Positions 1 through 9,388 are shown, counted from the stretch's first letter. The stretch is DNA of 59,728 nucleotides from a virus (IMGVR_UViG_3300009104_000024:1-59728); one strand, 5' to 3'. Numbers and translations are program-made. The notes: generated by a model from the sequence alone, not told the origin.

Positions 1-230
1 TATTAAGTAACCCCCCCTTTTATATATAAAGACCCAGGATTCCTAGACCCCCATATTATTTTTTTTAAAAAACTATTGCTTTTTTTGTGAAGGGGGTGCA
101 ATATGTTAAAATCTTGTAGTTCCTATACCTAGTAATTATTACTTAATAAGTAAATACCTAATATATTAGGTACTTATTAAAGATTTTATTTAAGAAGTAT
201 TTATTAAATAAGTATATACTATCTATATGT
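1..230. promoter_or_regulatory. Control region upstream of terL with three palindromes
   Basis: Noncoding, very AT-rich leader between the contig end and terL. It contains an odd palindrome TTACTTAATAAGTAA (139-153), a perfect 18-bp palindrome TACCTAATATATTAGGTA (155-172) and AGTATATACT (211-220). The 16-mer AAGTATTTATTAAATA (195-210) matches 15 of 16 bases at 48856-48871, upstream of the primase-helicase. Early bases hold C-runs (12-18 and 46-50) like those at the right contig end. No clear -35/-10 pair stands out. The palindromes read as operators for a dimeric regulator; that is inference. Confidence 0.55.
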
Positions 231-1727
231 ATGAATAAAAAAGTTCTTAGTAAGGTAAAGAATTTATCTCCTGTTCAGAAACAAGAGTTATTGTCTTTAC
301 TTGAAGAATTAGAACAAGCCAAGAATAGAGAGAAATGCCACGATGATTTTATGACCTTTGTTGGGGAGATGTGGTCAGCTTTTATTCATGGTAAACACCA
401 CGAAATAATGGCTGATGCGTTTGAGAGGGTCGCTAAAGGCGATTTAAAGCGTTTAATCATCAATATGCCTCCTAGACACACTAAGAGTGAGTTTGCTTCT
501 TATTTGCTTCCTGCGTGGTTTCTAGGTAAATACCCAGATAAGAAGATAATTCAGACTGCTCACACGGCTGAATTAGCTGTAGGCTTTGGTAGGAAGGTTA
601 GAAACCTAGTAAATAGCAAAGATTATAAAGAAGTCTTTCCAGATGTTAGCTTACAATCTGATAGCAAAGCAGCAGGTAGGTGGAATACAAACAAAGGTGG
701 CGAATACTTTGCGATAGGTGTGGGTGGTGCAGTAACTGGTAAAGGTGCTGACCTCCTAATCATTGATGACCCACATTCAGAACAAGAAGGTGCAAGTGCC
801 GACATAAACGTATTCAATAGAACATACGAGTGGTACACATCAGGTCCAAGACAGCGTTTGCAACCAAATGGTTCTATCGTTGTGGTAATGACAAGGTGGC
901 ACAATAAAGATTTAACTGGTCAGGTAGTAGATGCCAGCATAAAACGTGGTGGTGCTGACCAATGGGAAGTAATAGAACTTCCTGCCATTATGCCTTCAGG
1001 TAATCCTTTGTGGGCAGAATTTTGGAAAATGGAAGAATTACAGGCTTTGAAAGCCGAGCTACCCAATAGTAAGTGGATGGCTCAATACCAGCAAGACCCT
1101 ACTTCAGAAGAAGGAGCGTTGGTTAAAAGAGAATGGTGGCAGGTTTGGCAAGGCAGAGAGCCACCTCAATGCGAGTTTGTTATCCAATCTTGGGATACGG
1201 CTTTTATGAAGAATCAAAGAGCTGACTATTCTGCTTGCACTACCTGGGGTGTCTTCTATAGAGAAGATGATGACGGAATGCTAGCACCTAACCTTATACT
1301 GTTAGATGCCTATAAAGAGCGTTTAGAGTTTCCAGATTTAAAGAAAATGGCTTTTGAGAAGTACAATGCTTATAAGCCTGATGCGTTCATTGTGGAAGCA
1401 AAAGCAGCAGGTATGCCTTTAATCTTTGAATTAAGGGCAATAGGAATACCAGTACAAGAATACACTCCTAGCAGAGGAAATGATAAGATATCAAGGGTAA
1501 ACGCTGTATCTGATTTATTTGCTTCAGGTGTAGTTTGGGCTCCAGAAACACGCTGGGCAGAAGAAACAATAGAAGAGTTTGCTGGATTTCCAAATATGGA
1601 ACATGACGATTTAGTTGATAGCACCACGCAAGCTCTGTTAAGATTCAGACAAGGTGGTTTTATTTCATTGCATTCTGACGAAGAAGATGAGCCTTTGGAA
1701 CATAACCGAATTGCAAATTATTATTAA
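231..1727 (+). CDS. terL: Terminase large subunit (TerL)
   Basis: ATP-driven DNA-packaging motor and headful or cos nuclease, docking on the portal. The N-terminal ATPase shows a Walker A-like PPRHTKSE (residues 80-87), Walker B LLIIDD (175-180) and a TRWH coupling motif (221-224). The C-terminal RNase H-like nuclease shows D322 in QSWDTAF, E389 in VEAKA and the acidic cluster EHDDLVDS (457-464). The 498-residue length is normal for the family. No Shine-Dalgarno sequence precedes the ATG, so start use or leader structure is unusual. The portal follows after 16 nt. TerS lies at the opposite contig end, which fits a circular or circularly permuted genome. Confidence 0.95.
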   Translation: MNKKVLSKVKNLSPVQKQELLSLLEELEQAKNREKCHDDFMTFVGEMWSAFIHGKHHEIMADAFERVAKGDLKRLIINMPPRHTKSEFASYLLPAWFLGKYPDKKIIQTAHTAELAVGFGRKVRNLVNSKDYKEVFPDVSLQSDSKAAGRWNTNKGGEYFAIGVGGAVTGKGADLLIIDDPHSEQEGASADINVFNRTYEWYTSGPRQRLQPNGSIVVVMTRWHNKDLTGQVVDASIKRGGADQWEVIELPAIMPSGNPLWAEFWKMEELQALKAELPNSKWMAQYQQDPTSEEGALVKREWWQVWQGREPPQCEFVIQSWDTAFMKNQRADYSACTTWGVFYREDDDGMLAPNLILLDAYKERLEFPDLKKMAFEKYNAYKPDAFIVEAKAAGMPLIFELRAIGIPVQEYTPSRGNDKISRVNAVSDLFASGVVWAPETRWAEETIEEFAGFPNMEHDDLVDSTTQALLRFRQGGFISLHSDEEDEPLEHNRIANYY

Positions 1728-1743
1728 GGTATAAAATGAAAAC

Positions 1744-4224
1744 ATGGCGATAGAAAGAAAACCAGCTACACCTATAGATGGTACTATAGAACAAGAACCT
1801 GAAGAAGAACTTACGATTGCTATTGAAAACCCTGAATCAGTCTCTATAGATACTGACGATGGTGGCATGATAATCGACTTTGATCCTAACGCCAAAGAGG
1901 TTGGCGATGAGGATTTTGATTCTAATTTAGCTGAGTTCATGGAAGACCAGAAATTAAGTGAACTAGGTAACGAATTAATAAGTGCTTATAACGGAGATAA
2001 AGAATCACGTTCTGAATGGGAAGAGACTTATACTAAAGGACTAGATCAGCTAGGATTAAAAATAGAAGAAAGAACACAACCTTGGTCTGGTGCTTGTGGA
2101 GTATTTCACCCAATGCTTTCAGAGGCAGTAATACGTTTTCAGTCACAATCAATAACGGAAATGTTTCCAGCTCAAGGACCTGTAAGAACAAAAATAGTTG
2201 GCAAAATTACTGACGATAAAGAAAAACAGGCACAAAGAGTAGAAGATTACTTAAACTACTTACTGACGTATGAAATGTCAGAATATAGAACTGAAACAGA
2301 AAAGATGTTGTTTTCATTGCCTTTAGCTGGTTCAGCTTTCCGAAAAGTTTACTTTGACCCCAGTTTAGATAGACCTAGTTCTATATTCGTTCCAGCAGAA
2401 GATGTAGTAGTTAATTATGGTGCTAGCGATTTAGAAACTTGTGAACGTGCTACTCATGTAATGCGTAAATCTTCTAATACAATTAGAAAGATGCAAGTCA
2501 ATGGTTTCTATAGAGATGTGGAGTTACCTGAAGGTTCGCAGAATATCTCCGATATTACGAAGAAATACAATGATATAACAGGAGAACAAGACACTTATAA
2601 CTACGATCAAAGCCATACTATCCTAGAAATGCAGGTAGATTTGGACTTAGAAGGGTTTGAAGACACAGATGAACAAGGAGAACAAACAGGTATAGCTATA
2701 CCATACGTTGTCACTATTGATTGTCCTAGTGGAGTTATACTAAGTATTCGTAGAAATTATTACCAAGATGATGTCAAGAAGATTAGAAGAATGCACTTTG
2801 TTCATTATCAATATCTACCAGGATTAGGATTTTATGGGTTTGGTTTAATACATATGGTAGGTGGTTTAGCTAAATCAGCTACGTCTATACTAAGACAACT
2901 TGTAGATGCAGGAACATTATCTAATCTTCCTGGTGGTTTAAAAGCAAGAGGCTTGCGTATAAAAGGCGATGATACCCCAATAATGCCTGGAGAGTTTAGA
3001 GATGTTGATGTGCCAGGTGGTGCTATTCGAGATAATATAACTTTCTTACCATACAAAGAACCATCAGGAACTCTTTATCAGCTATTACAGAACATAGTAG
3101 AAGAAGGTAGGCGTTTTGCTAGCATATCTGACATGAAGATATCTGACATGAATAACCAAGCTCCTGTAGGAACAACACTTGCATTACTTGAACGAAATCA
3201 AAAGGTTATGAGTGCAGTACAAGCTAGACTCCATGCTTCTATGAGAAAAGAATTTGATATCTTAGTAGGTATAGTTAAAGACTTTACTGAGCCTGCATAT
3301 CCTTATGAAATGGATGAGGAAGAATATATTAAAGCTGAAGATTTTGATAATAGAGTTGATATATTGCCTGTATCAGACCCGAATGCAGCAACTATGGCTC
3401 AAAGGATAATGCAATATCAAGCTGCTATGCAATTAGCACAATCATCTCCTGAAATGTATAACTTACCAGAATTACATAGACAGATGTTAGAAGTATTGGG
3501 CATAGAAGATGTTGATGCAATTGTGCCTGACGGAAATGATATTAAACCTGTTGATCCTATTACAGCAGTACAAAATTTAATCAATGGGAAACCTGTTAAA
3601 GCATTTATAGAGCAAGACCATGAAGCACATATAGAGACCTTACTTTCAACTCAACAAAATCCTGAAATAATGCAGATTGTTGAACAGAGTCCTAAAGCAC
3701 CAATAATACTTGCAGCAGCATCCGACTATGTTAATCAACATCTAACAATGTTATTTAGAAAACAAGTTGAACAAGAAATGGGTATAGAGCTTCCACCTGA
3801 AGGTGAACCTTTACCAGCAGACGTTGAAAAACGTATTTCAACACTTGTAGCAGAAGCAGCACAAAGAGTTGCTGGTACATCGCAACAAAGAGCTGAACAA
3901 GAAAGGATAGAAGAACAACAGAAAGACCCACTTATTCAAATGAAAGAAAGAGAGGTTGCTGTTAAAGAGGCTGAAGTTCAGCGTAAGGCTGCTGAAGGTC
4001 AAGGCAGATTACAGCTTGATGCAGTAAAAGCAGCTAGTAGAGATGAACTGGAAAAAGAAAGATTGAAGTCTCAAAATGAATTAGCTGGTATAAAAGTTGG
4101 TCAACAAATTGCAAGCGATTTGCAAGAAAATGAACAAGAAAATAAGAAACAAAAAAGAGAAGATTACAAGTTAGGGCTTGACATTGGAATAGATTTAGCT
4201 AAAGATATCAATAAGAATGAGTAA
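1744..4224 (+). CDS. Portal protein (P22-like, large podovirus type)
   Basis: Dodecameric head vertex ring through which DNA enters and leaves. The 826-residue size, position right after terL and overall character (acidic N-terminus, mixed central domain around 150-600, long helical tail) fit the large P22-like portals of podoviruses. Residues about 715-826 are rich in Glu, Lys and Gln and look like a coiled coil, as in portals with a helical barrel. The last 8 nt overlap the next small gene. I recognise the family by context and general sequence, not by a catalytic motif. Confidence 0.8.
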   Translation: MAIERKPATPIDGTIEQEPEEELTIAIENPESVSIDTDDGGMIIDFDPNAKEVGDEDFDSNLAEFMEDQKLSELGNELISAYNGDKESRSEWEETYTKGLDQLGLKIEERTQPWSGACGVFHPMLSEAVIRFQSQSITEMFPAQGPVRTKIVGKITDDKEKQAQRVEDYLNYLLTYEMSEYRTETEKMLFSLPLAGSAFRKVYFDPSLDRPSSIFVPAEDVVVNYGASDLETCERATHVMRKSSNTIRKMQVNGFYRDVELPEGSQNISDITKKYNDITGEQDTYNYDQSHTILEMQVDLDLEGFEDTDEQGEQTGIAIPYVVTIDCPSGVILSIRRNYYQDDVKKIRRMHFVHYQYLPGLGFYGFGLIHMVGGLAKSATSILRQLVDAGTLSNLPGGLKARGLRIKGDDTPIMPGEFRDVDVPGGAIRDNITFLPYKEPSGTLYQLLQNIVEEGRRFASISDMKISDMNNQAPVGTTLALLERNQKVMSAVQARLHASMRKEFDILVGIVKDFTEPAYPYEMDEEEYIKAEDFDNRVDILPVSDPNAATMAQRIMQYQAAMQLAQSSPEMYNLPELHRQMLEVLGIEDVDAIVPDGNDIKPVDPITAVQNLINGKPVKAFIEQDHEAHIETLLSTQQNPEIMQIVEQSPKAPIILAAASDYVNQHLTMLFRKQVEQEMGIELPPEGEPLPADVEKRISTLVAEAAQRVAGTSQQRAEQERIEEQQKDPLIQMKEREVAVKEAEVQRKAAEGQGRLQLDAVKAASRDELEKERLKSQNELAGIKVGQQIASDLQENEQENKKQKREDYKLGLDIGIDLAKDINKNE

Positions 4225-4420
4225 TGATATCACACAGCTATCACTTTCAGAACATATGAAATTGAAGTTGCGTGGTATGATGAATGAACACGCTGATCAT
4301 ATAGCTTCAGGTGCTTGCAAAGATTATAGTGAGTATCAGAAGATGACTGGCGTTATCGAGGGTTTAGCCCTCGCAGAGCGAGAACTTCTAGATTATGTCG
4401 AAAGAGTTCTCACAGAATAG
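4217..4420 (+). CDS. Small hypothetical protein next to portal
   Basis: A 67-residue, largely helical protein that overlaps the portal stop by 8 nt, suggesting translational coupling. It has no recognisable motif, signal peptide or membrane segment. Helices around 8-24 and 40-65 are predicted by eye. Its place between portal and co-chaperonin suggests a head-assembly accessory, but no function can be assigned. Confidence 0.6.
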   Translation: MSNDITQLSLSEHMKLKLRGMMNEHADHIASGACKDYSEYQKMTGVIEGLALAERELLDYVERVLTE

Positions 4421-4450
4421 GAACTCGACTCCTTAAAGTCGTGCAATAAT

Positions 4451-4852
4451 ATGAGTAAAGCTGAAGTAAAGATACCAGAGCCAGAAAGTGTTGAAACACC
4501 CAAGATTGATGTAGATGTTAAAAGTCAACTGCCTGAACCTAAAGGTTGGAAGATTTTAATTGCTATGCCAAAGGCGGATGAGAAAACTGATGGTGGTATT
4601 GTTAAAGCTTCCCAAACCATGAAAGACGAAGAAGTAAGTAATATTTGCGGATACGTTATAAAGTTAGGACCTGAGTGTTATAAAGATACCAATAGATTTC
4701 CGAGTGGACCTTGGTGTCAATCAGGTGATTGGGTTGTATTTCGTGCTTACTCTGGCACTCGCATGAAAATGTACGGACAAGAGTTTCGCTTAATTAATGA
4801 CGATACTGTAGAAGCAGTAGTAGATGACCCAACAGGAGTGGTTAGAGCATGA
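4451..4852 (+). CDS. GroES-like co-chaperonin
   Basis: Resembles the Cpn10/GroES family, the lid of the GroEL folding chamber. After a 30-residue acidic and proline-rich extension comes GWKILIAMPKADEKTDGGIV (residues 33-52), matching the GroES start and the GGIV mobile-loop region that contacts GroEL. Later come a GYVIKLGP strand, GDWVVFRAYSGT, and a terminal strand with EFRLINDDTVEAVV. The length (133) exceeds GroES (about 97) because of the N-terminal extension and an insert around 80-88. T4 gp31 and related phage proteins replace GroES for capsid folding, so its place just before scaffold and capsid genes fits that role. The stop overlaps the next start (ATGA). Confidence 0.8.
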   Translation: MSKAEVKIPEPESVETPKIDVDVKSQLPEPKGWKILIAMPKADEKTDGGIVKASQTMKDEEVSNICGYVIKLGPECYKDTNRFPSGPWCQSGDWVVFRAYSGTRMKMYGQEFRLINDDTVEAVVDDPTGVVRA

Positions 4853-5868
4853 GTGAAACAGAAATAATAAACGAAGAACCTAATATTCCAGAAAGAGTTC
4901 CTCAATCACAAGAGGATAAATTTTTTGGCAAACATACGGAAATTGACAACGAAATACCTGAAGGCTTAGAGGTTGAGGTAATTAATGATATTCCTATAGA
5001 AGATCGTAGACCAGAGAGAGAAGATGATTCTTCTCCTGATATTGACGAAGAAGCCTTAGATAAAGAAATAGCCGATTACAGCGATAGAGCTGGAAAAAGA
5101 ATAGCTAAAATTAAATACGAATATCACGAAGAGCGTAGAGCAAAAGAAGCTGCAACACGAGAATCTCAAGAAGCAGTACAACGCTTACAAACATTAATGT
5201 CTGAAAATCAGCGATTGCAGGCTATGGTTGCCCAAGGTGGAGAAGTCTTAAATAAACAAGCACATAACAATGCTTTGTGGGCAAAACAAAATGCACAAGA
5301 AGCATTTAAAAAAGCTTACGAAGAAGGCAATGCTGATGAAATGACTAAGGCTCAAGAGTTATTATCAAAAGCTACATTAGCTGAACAACAATCACCTAAT
5401 ATGGCTGCAAGCCTTCAACAACAAATTGCACAAAATTTACCTGAAGCACAAATACCAGCACGAGAACAACTCGATCCTGATATGCAAGAGTGGTCATCTA
5501 AAAATCCTTGGTTTATGAGCACAGTACCCGAACACAAAGAAATGACATCTTATGCTTTTACAATAGATACAAGATTACGCAATCAAAAAATACTGCCTGA
5601 AGAAAATCCAAAGGCATATTATGAAGAAGTAGATAAAGCTATGCGTAGAGAATACCCCAGTTTCTTTGGTGTATCTTCTGAAGAGGTAGGAATACCTGAA
5701 GAAGAAACATCAAAACGACAACCTTCAACAGTTGTTGCATCCGCAACGAGGGATAGCGGAAACAAAAAACCCACGCAAATCCGTCTTACTCAGACACAAG
5801 TTAAGCTAGCTCGCCAACTTGGAATTAGTCCTGAGCAATACGCAAATCAATTATTAAAGGAGACTTAA
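4849..5868 (+). CDS. Scaffolding protein candidate
   Basis: A 339-residue acidic, highly helical protein. Residues 1-75 are rich in Glu and Asp. Residues about 85-190 form a long Glu/Gln/Ala coiled coil, and the C-terminus (about 300-339) turns basic with a short helix ending in QLLKET. Scaffolds typically combine a coiled-coil body with a basic capsid-binding tail and sit just upstream of the capsid gene, as here. It overlaps the GroES-like gene by 4 nt. The assignment rests on position and composition. Confidence 0.7.
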   Translation: MSETEIINEEPNIPERVPQSQEDKFFGKHTEIDNEIPEGLEVEVINDIPIEDRRPEREDDSSPDIDEEALDKEIADYSDRAGKRIAKIKYEYHEERRAKEAATRESQEAVQRLQTLMSENQRLQAMVAQGGEVLNKQAHNNALWAKQNAQEAFKKAYEEGNADEMTKAQELLSKATLAEQQSPNMAASLQQQIAQNLPEAQIPAREQLDPDMQEWSSKNPWFMSTVPEHKEMTSYAFTIDTRLRNQKILPEENPKAYYEEVDKAMRREYPSFFGVSSEEVGIPEEETSKRQPSTVVASATRDSGNKKPTQIRLTQTQVKLARQLGISPEQYANQLLKET

Positions 5869-5869
5869 T

Positions 5870-6391
5870 ATGTCAGAAGAAAATAATAACACTAATGAAG
5901 TGGAGGCAGTTTCTACTGATACTCCTGTAGACCAAGAGCGTACTCCTAGAGAGACAGAAAGCCGAGAGGCTACTCAGCACACAGAAAGCTGGGAAAATCC
6001 TACTAATTTACCTACCCCAACACCTCAAGAAGGCTGGGTTTTTAGGTACATCAGAACAGCCTTATTAGGTCAAGCTGATAATCCTAATGTATCCAGACGT
6101 TTTCGTGAAGGGTGGATTCCATGCGAACTTCAAGATCATCCTGAACTTCAAATTACCATGATGGACCACGGCTCTGAATGGGCAAAAAAGGGAAATATAG
6201 AAATTGGTGGGCAATTATTATGCAAAATGCCAGCAGAAAAGGCGAAAGCTAGAGATGAACATTTCGGAAGAATGGCACAATCTCAAATGGAATCTGTTGA
6301 TAATGTATATTTTAAAGATCAGGATAATAGAATGGCGACCAAACAAGTGTTTGAGCGTAATTCTAAAACAACTTTTGGCAAAGATTCTTAG
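5870..6391 (+). CDS. Head-module hypothetical protein
   Basis: A 173-residue soluble protein with a disordered, charged N-terminus (1-50), then a compact domain containing GWVFRYIRTALLGQADNPNV and a basic helical end. It follows the scaffold candidate by 1 nt with a good AAGGAG ribosome site and precedes the capsid genes. Similar proteins sit between scaffold and capsid in other marine podoviruses, but I know of no proven function. A minor head or capsid-maturation role is an inference. Confidence 0.6.
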   Translation: MSEENNNTNEVEAVSTDTPVDQERTPRETESREATQHTESWENPTNLPTPTPQEGWVFRYIRTALLGQADNPNVSRRFREGWIPCELQDHPELQITMMDHGSEWAKKGNIEIGGQLLCKMPAEKAKARDEHFGRMAQSQMESVDNVYFKDQDNRMATKQVFERNSKTTFGKDS

Positions 6392-6427
6392 AATCTTTAA
6401 TAATTAATTTAATTTAAGGAGACAATT

Positions 6428-7015
6428 ATGTCATCTAGTGCAACTCCTCACGGAGCTAGACCAGTTGGAACAGTTGTTGGAAGCCCTTATCAAGGAAAAG
6501 TTACTCACTACAAAATTAAAAATGCGTATGGAACTTCTATATTCTATGGCGATTTTGTAAAGTGGGGTGATGACAACCCTAATACCACTATTCAAAAAGA
6601 TACTGGTACTACGGCTTGTACCCCTATTGGCGTTTTTCTTGGCTGTGCTTACACTGACCCTACTACTGGTCAATTCACACCCAATCAATATTTCCCAGCT
6701 TCAACTGCTGCGGATGATATTGTTGCGTATGTTGCCACTGATCCTTACATTGTTATGCAAATGCAATGCGATGGTGCTGCTGACCAAGACGATCTTGGAA
6801 AGAATTGTGCTGTTGTTCAAACCGCAGGTAGCACAGCAATCGGAACAAGCAAAAATTCGGTTGATATATCTACTGTAGCAACCACTAACACATTACCTGT
6901 GAAAATCATCGATTTTGTTGATGGTCCAGATAGTGCAGTTGGTGATTCCTATACAGATGTATTGGTAATGTTTAACGTAGGGCATCAATTGCTCAACACA
7001 ACAGGTATTGGTTAA
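6428..7015 (+). CDS. Probable capsid decoration protein
   Basis: A 195-residue Gly/Thr/Asp-rich beta protein without signal peptide or membrane segment. The N-terminus PHGARPVGTVVGSPYQGKVT leads into alternating beta-strand sequence throughout. It is preceded by TTAAGGAGACA, a strong ribosome site, and ends 11 nt before the major capsid gene, which has an equally strong site; both are expected to be highly expressed. Decoration or cement proteins usually occupy this slot. No enzyme motif is visible. Confidence 0.6.
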   Translation: MSSSATPHGARPVGTVVGSPYQGKVTHYKIKNAYGTSIFYGDFVKWGDDNPNTTIQKDTGTTACTPIGVFLGCAYTDPTTGQFTPNQYFPASTAADDIVAYVATDPYIVMQMQCDGAADQDDLGKNCAVVQTAGSTAIGTSKNSVDISTVATTNTLPVKIIDFVDGPDSAVGDSYTDVLVMFNVGHQLLNTTGIG

Positions 7016-7026
7016 GGAGTACAATT

Positions 7027-7941
7027 ATGGCAGCTATATCAAGAGCTAATGAGCTCAAGCAGCTTCTCCCAGGACTTAATGCCCTGTTTGGAGAGGAATA
7101 CAATAACTACGAGAATGAGCATGAAGAAATCTATGTAACTGAGAACTCTGAAAGAAGTTTTGAAGAGGAACTCAAGTTATCAGGTTTTGGAGCTGCTCCA
7201 GTAAAAGATGAAGGTTCGGCTATCAATTACGATACTGCACAAGAATCTTTTGTGGCTCGTTACACACACGAAACAATAGCTATGGGCTATTCAATCACAG
7301 AAGAAGCTATGGAGGATAACCTCTATGTTTCTCTCTCTGGTAGATATACTAAAGCTTTGGCTCGTGCAATGGCTTACACAAAACAAGTTAAAGGAGCGTA
7401 TCCATTAAACAATGGATTCTCAACTACTTTTTCTTCAGGTGATGGTGTTGCTTTATTTAGCACAGCTCACCCACTTGTAAGTGGTGGAACTAACAGCAAT
7501 AGACCTTCTTCAGGTGCTGACTTGAATGAAACATCTTTAGAAGATGCAATTATTCAAATCAGTAAATATACTGATGAAAGAGGTCTTAAAATTGCAGCTA
7601 GACCAAGAAAACTAATAGTACCAACTGATCTTCAGTTTGTTGCTACTAGACTATTGCAAAGTGACTACAGAGTCGGTACTGCTGACAATGATGTTAATGC
7701 AATCAAAACAAATGGCGTGATCCCAGAAGGCTACGCAGTTAATCATTATTTAACTGATACTAATGCTTTCTTCATCACAACAGATGTACCTGATGGCATG
7801 AAGCATTTCGTCAGAGCACCAATGACTACATCTATGGATGGTGACTTTGATACTGGTAATGTTAGATACAAAGCTAGAGAAAGATATTCCTTTGGAGTAT
7901 CTGATCCACTAGGTATCTTCGGATCACCAGGTAGTTCGTAA
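7027..7941 (+). CDS. Major capsid protein
   Basis: HK97-fold-type major head protein by position, length (304) and style. A long N-terminal helix (1-40) is followed by an E-loop-like region, YTHETIAMGYSITEEAMEDN and AMAYTKQVKGAYPLNNGF (spine-helix region), and a C-terminal beta region with RERYSFGVSDPLGIFG. Such 'ERYSFG.sD..G..G' endings are typical of Mu gpT-like and related capsids. A strong AAGGAG ribosome site precedes it and a textbook terminator follows it 10 nt after the stop, consistent with the most abundant structural transcript ending here. Confidence 0.85.
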   Translation: MAAISRANELKQLLPGLNALFGEEYNNYENEHEEIYVTENSERSFEEELKLSGFGAAPVKDEGSAINYDTAQESFVARYTHETIAMGYSITEEAMEDNLYVSLSGRYTKALARAMAYTKQVKGAYPLNNGFSTTFSSGDGVALFSTAHPLVSGGTNSNRPSSGADLNETSLEDAIIQISKYTDERGLKIAARPRKLIVPTDLQFVATRLLQSDYRVGTADNDVNAIKTNGVIPEGYAVNHYLTDTNAFFITTDVPDGMKHFVRAPMTTSMDGDFDTGNVRYKARERYSFGVSDPLGIFGSPGSS

Positions 7942-7950
7942 GAACTTTAA

Positions 7951-7981
7951 GGGAGACTCTTTATGGGTCTCCCTTTTTTTT
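7951..7981 (+). terminator. Rho-independent terminator after the capsid gene
   Basis: Perfect 7-bp stem GGGAGAC (7951-7957) with GTCTCCC (7967-7973), a 9-nt loop and then eight T residues (7974-7981). It closes the packaging and head transcript. The next gene starts 82 nt further on with its own AGGAGG ribosome site. Confidence 0.93.
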
Positions 7982-8063
7982 ATCTAGGGATTTTTTTTAA
8001 TTTGTCTATCAACTGCCCTAGCAGACTTGCCAAGATGATAGACTTTTTCCTTTAGGAGGAAAT

Positions 8064-8621
8064 ATGGCTAACACAACTTTTAATGGTCCAGTTAGATCAG
8101 AAGGCGGATTTGAACAAATCAGCAAGAGCTCTAGCACAGGAGCAGTAACAACTAATTTAGATGTAGATACAAGTGGTAATTTAGTTACTACAGGTTATGT
8201 ATCTTCTTATGATAATGTTGTTTCAATTGAAGATGCTACTTATTCAGTAGAGTCAACTCAATCTGGAGCAGTATTTACTCTAAATAGAGCAGGAGGTATT
8301 GTAGTAACATTACCTACAGCAGCAGCAGGTTTACAATATACATTTATTGTAGGCACAACTTTCACAGGTGCAGGACAAATCAATACAGACAATTCCAGTG
8401 ACTTATTCTCTGGTTTTGCTACGATCTTTGATCCAGCAACTGCAACCGATAACAACACTTTCATTCCTGATGCCAGTGATGACGATACTATTGATTTAGG
8501 AACGGCAGCTCAGGGTTGGCTTGTAGGCGGAATTATCCGTTTAAAAGCAACCACAGCAGCAGTATGGCACTGTGAAGCCTTTCTTCATGGTGATGGTACA
8601 CTAGCTACTCCATTCGAGTAA
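8064..8621 (+). CDS. Virion structural protein, fibre-like
   Basis: A 185-residue Thr/Ser/Gly-rich beta protein. The first 55 residues resemble the repetitive 'GPV.SEGGF..IS.....G....NLDVDTSGNL' modules of phage head or tail fibres, and the rest looks like a small beta domain with a GGIVVTLPTAAAGLQYTFIV core. It has a strong TTTAGGAGGAAAT ribosome site and starts a new transcription unit after the terminator at 7981. A head-fibre or decoration role is inferred. Confidence 0.6.
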   Translation: MANTTFNGPVRSEGGFEQISKSSSTGAVTTNLDVDTSGNLVTTGYVSSYDNVVSIEDATYSVESTQSGAVFTLNRAGGIVVTLPTAAAGLQYTFIVGTTFTGAGQINTDNSSDLFSGFATIFDPATATDNNTFIPDASDDDTIDLGTAAQGWLVGGIIRLKATTAAVWHCEAFLHGDGTLATPFE

Positions 8622-8632
8622 GGGGGTAACTA

Positions 8633-9040
8633 ATGGCTGATGCAGTAACTTCACAAACCATCATTGATGGTGAAAGAAACTGTATTATGAAGTTTACCAA
8701 TGTCAGCGATGGCACAGGCGAATCAGCAGTAGCTAAAGTAGATGTTTCTGCTTTAACTTCTAACTCTGAAGGAGTTTCTTGCTCTGAAGTAAGAGTAATG
8801 AGGGTTAGCCATGCCATTGTTGGTATGTCGGTTCAATTGTTTCTTAATGCAACAAGCAATGTTTTACTTATGGAACTAGCTGAAAGCAGTAATGGGCATA
8901 TGGACTTTAAGGATTTCGGTGGTATTCCTAATAATGCAGGGAGTGGTAAAAATGGAGACATCCTTTTTACTACTAAAGGTCACAGTTCAGGAGATACTTA
9001 TTCCATAGTTTTAGAAATGGTAAAAGTATATTCTGATTAA
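8633..9040 (+). CDS. Hypothetical structural protein
   Basis: A 135-residue beta-rich protein without recognisable motifs. It begins 11 nt after the previous stop with a GGGGGT-type ribosome site and looks co-transcribed with the fibre-like protein before it. Strands alternate through the whole length and the Cys residues are isolated. A minor capsid component is plausible; the function is unknown. Confidence 0.55.
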   Translation: MADAVTSQTIIDGERNCIMKFTNVSDGTGESAVAKVDVSALTSNSEGVSCSEVRVMRVSHAIVGMSVQLFLNATSNVLLMELAESSNGHMDFKDFGGIPNNAGSGKNGDILFTTKGHSSGDTYSIVLEMVKVYSD

Positions 9041-9052
9041 TTTGGAGAAATT

Positions 9053-9370
9053 ATGGCTAAAAAACAATATGTAATTTCAGAAACTGGTGAATTCCCAGCA
9101 CAATATAAAGTTCTTAAATTGGATGATGACGGAATCTATAGACCTGTATTTGGTCCTGATCCTGACTTGGAAGATGCAGAACGTAAGTGCGATGAGATGA
9201 ATGGTGAAAGGGCTAAAAATGATAAAGGTCATTTTATAGCTGACGATCCATCTACGCCTGATGTTAATGAAGCTTATGTTGGTGGTAAAGCACCAAAGAA
9301 AAAAGCTGCTAAAAAAGCACCAGCTAAGAAGAAAGCACCAGCTAAGAAAAAATCTGTTAAAAAGAAATAA
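9053..9370 (+). CDS. Small protein with histone H1-like lysine/alanine tail
   Basis: A 105-residue protein with two parts. Residues 1-80 form an acidic, folded-looking domain (QYVISETGEFPAQYKVLKLD, then a DPDLEDAERKCDEMN helix). Residues 81-105 are almost only Lys, Ala and Pro in a repeated KKAPAKK pattern, as in bacterial and eukaryotic H1-type DNA-binding tails. A good GGAG ribosome site precedes it. It opens a run of four small basic proteins (9053-9848). DNA compaction inside the head or nucleic-acid tethering is inferred from composition only. Confidence 0.65.
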   Translation: MAKKQYVISETGEFPAQYKVLKLDDDGIYRPVFGPDPDLEDAERKCDEMNGERAKNDKGHFIADDPSTPDVNEAYVGGKAPKKKAAKKAPAKKKAPAKKKSVKKK

Positions 9371-9388
9371 TTTTAACCTAGTATGTTT

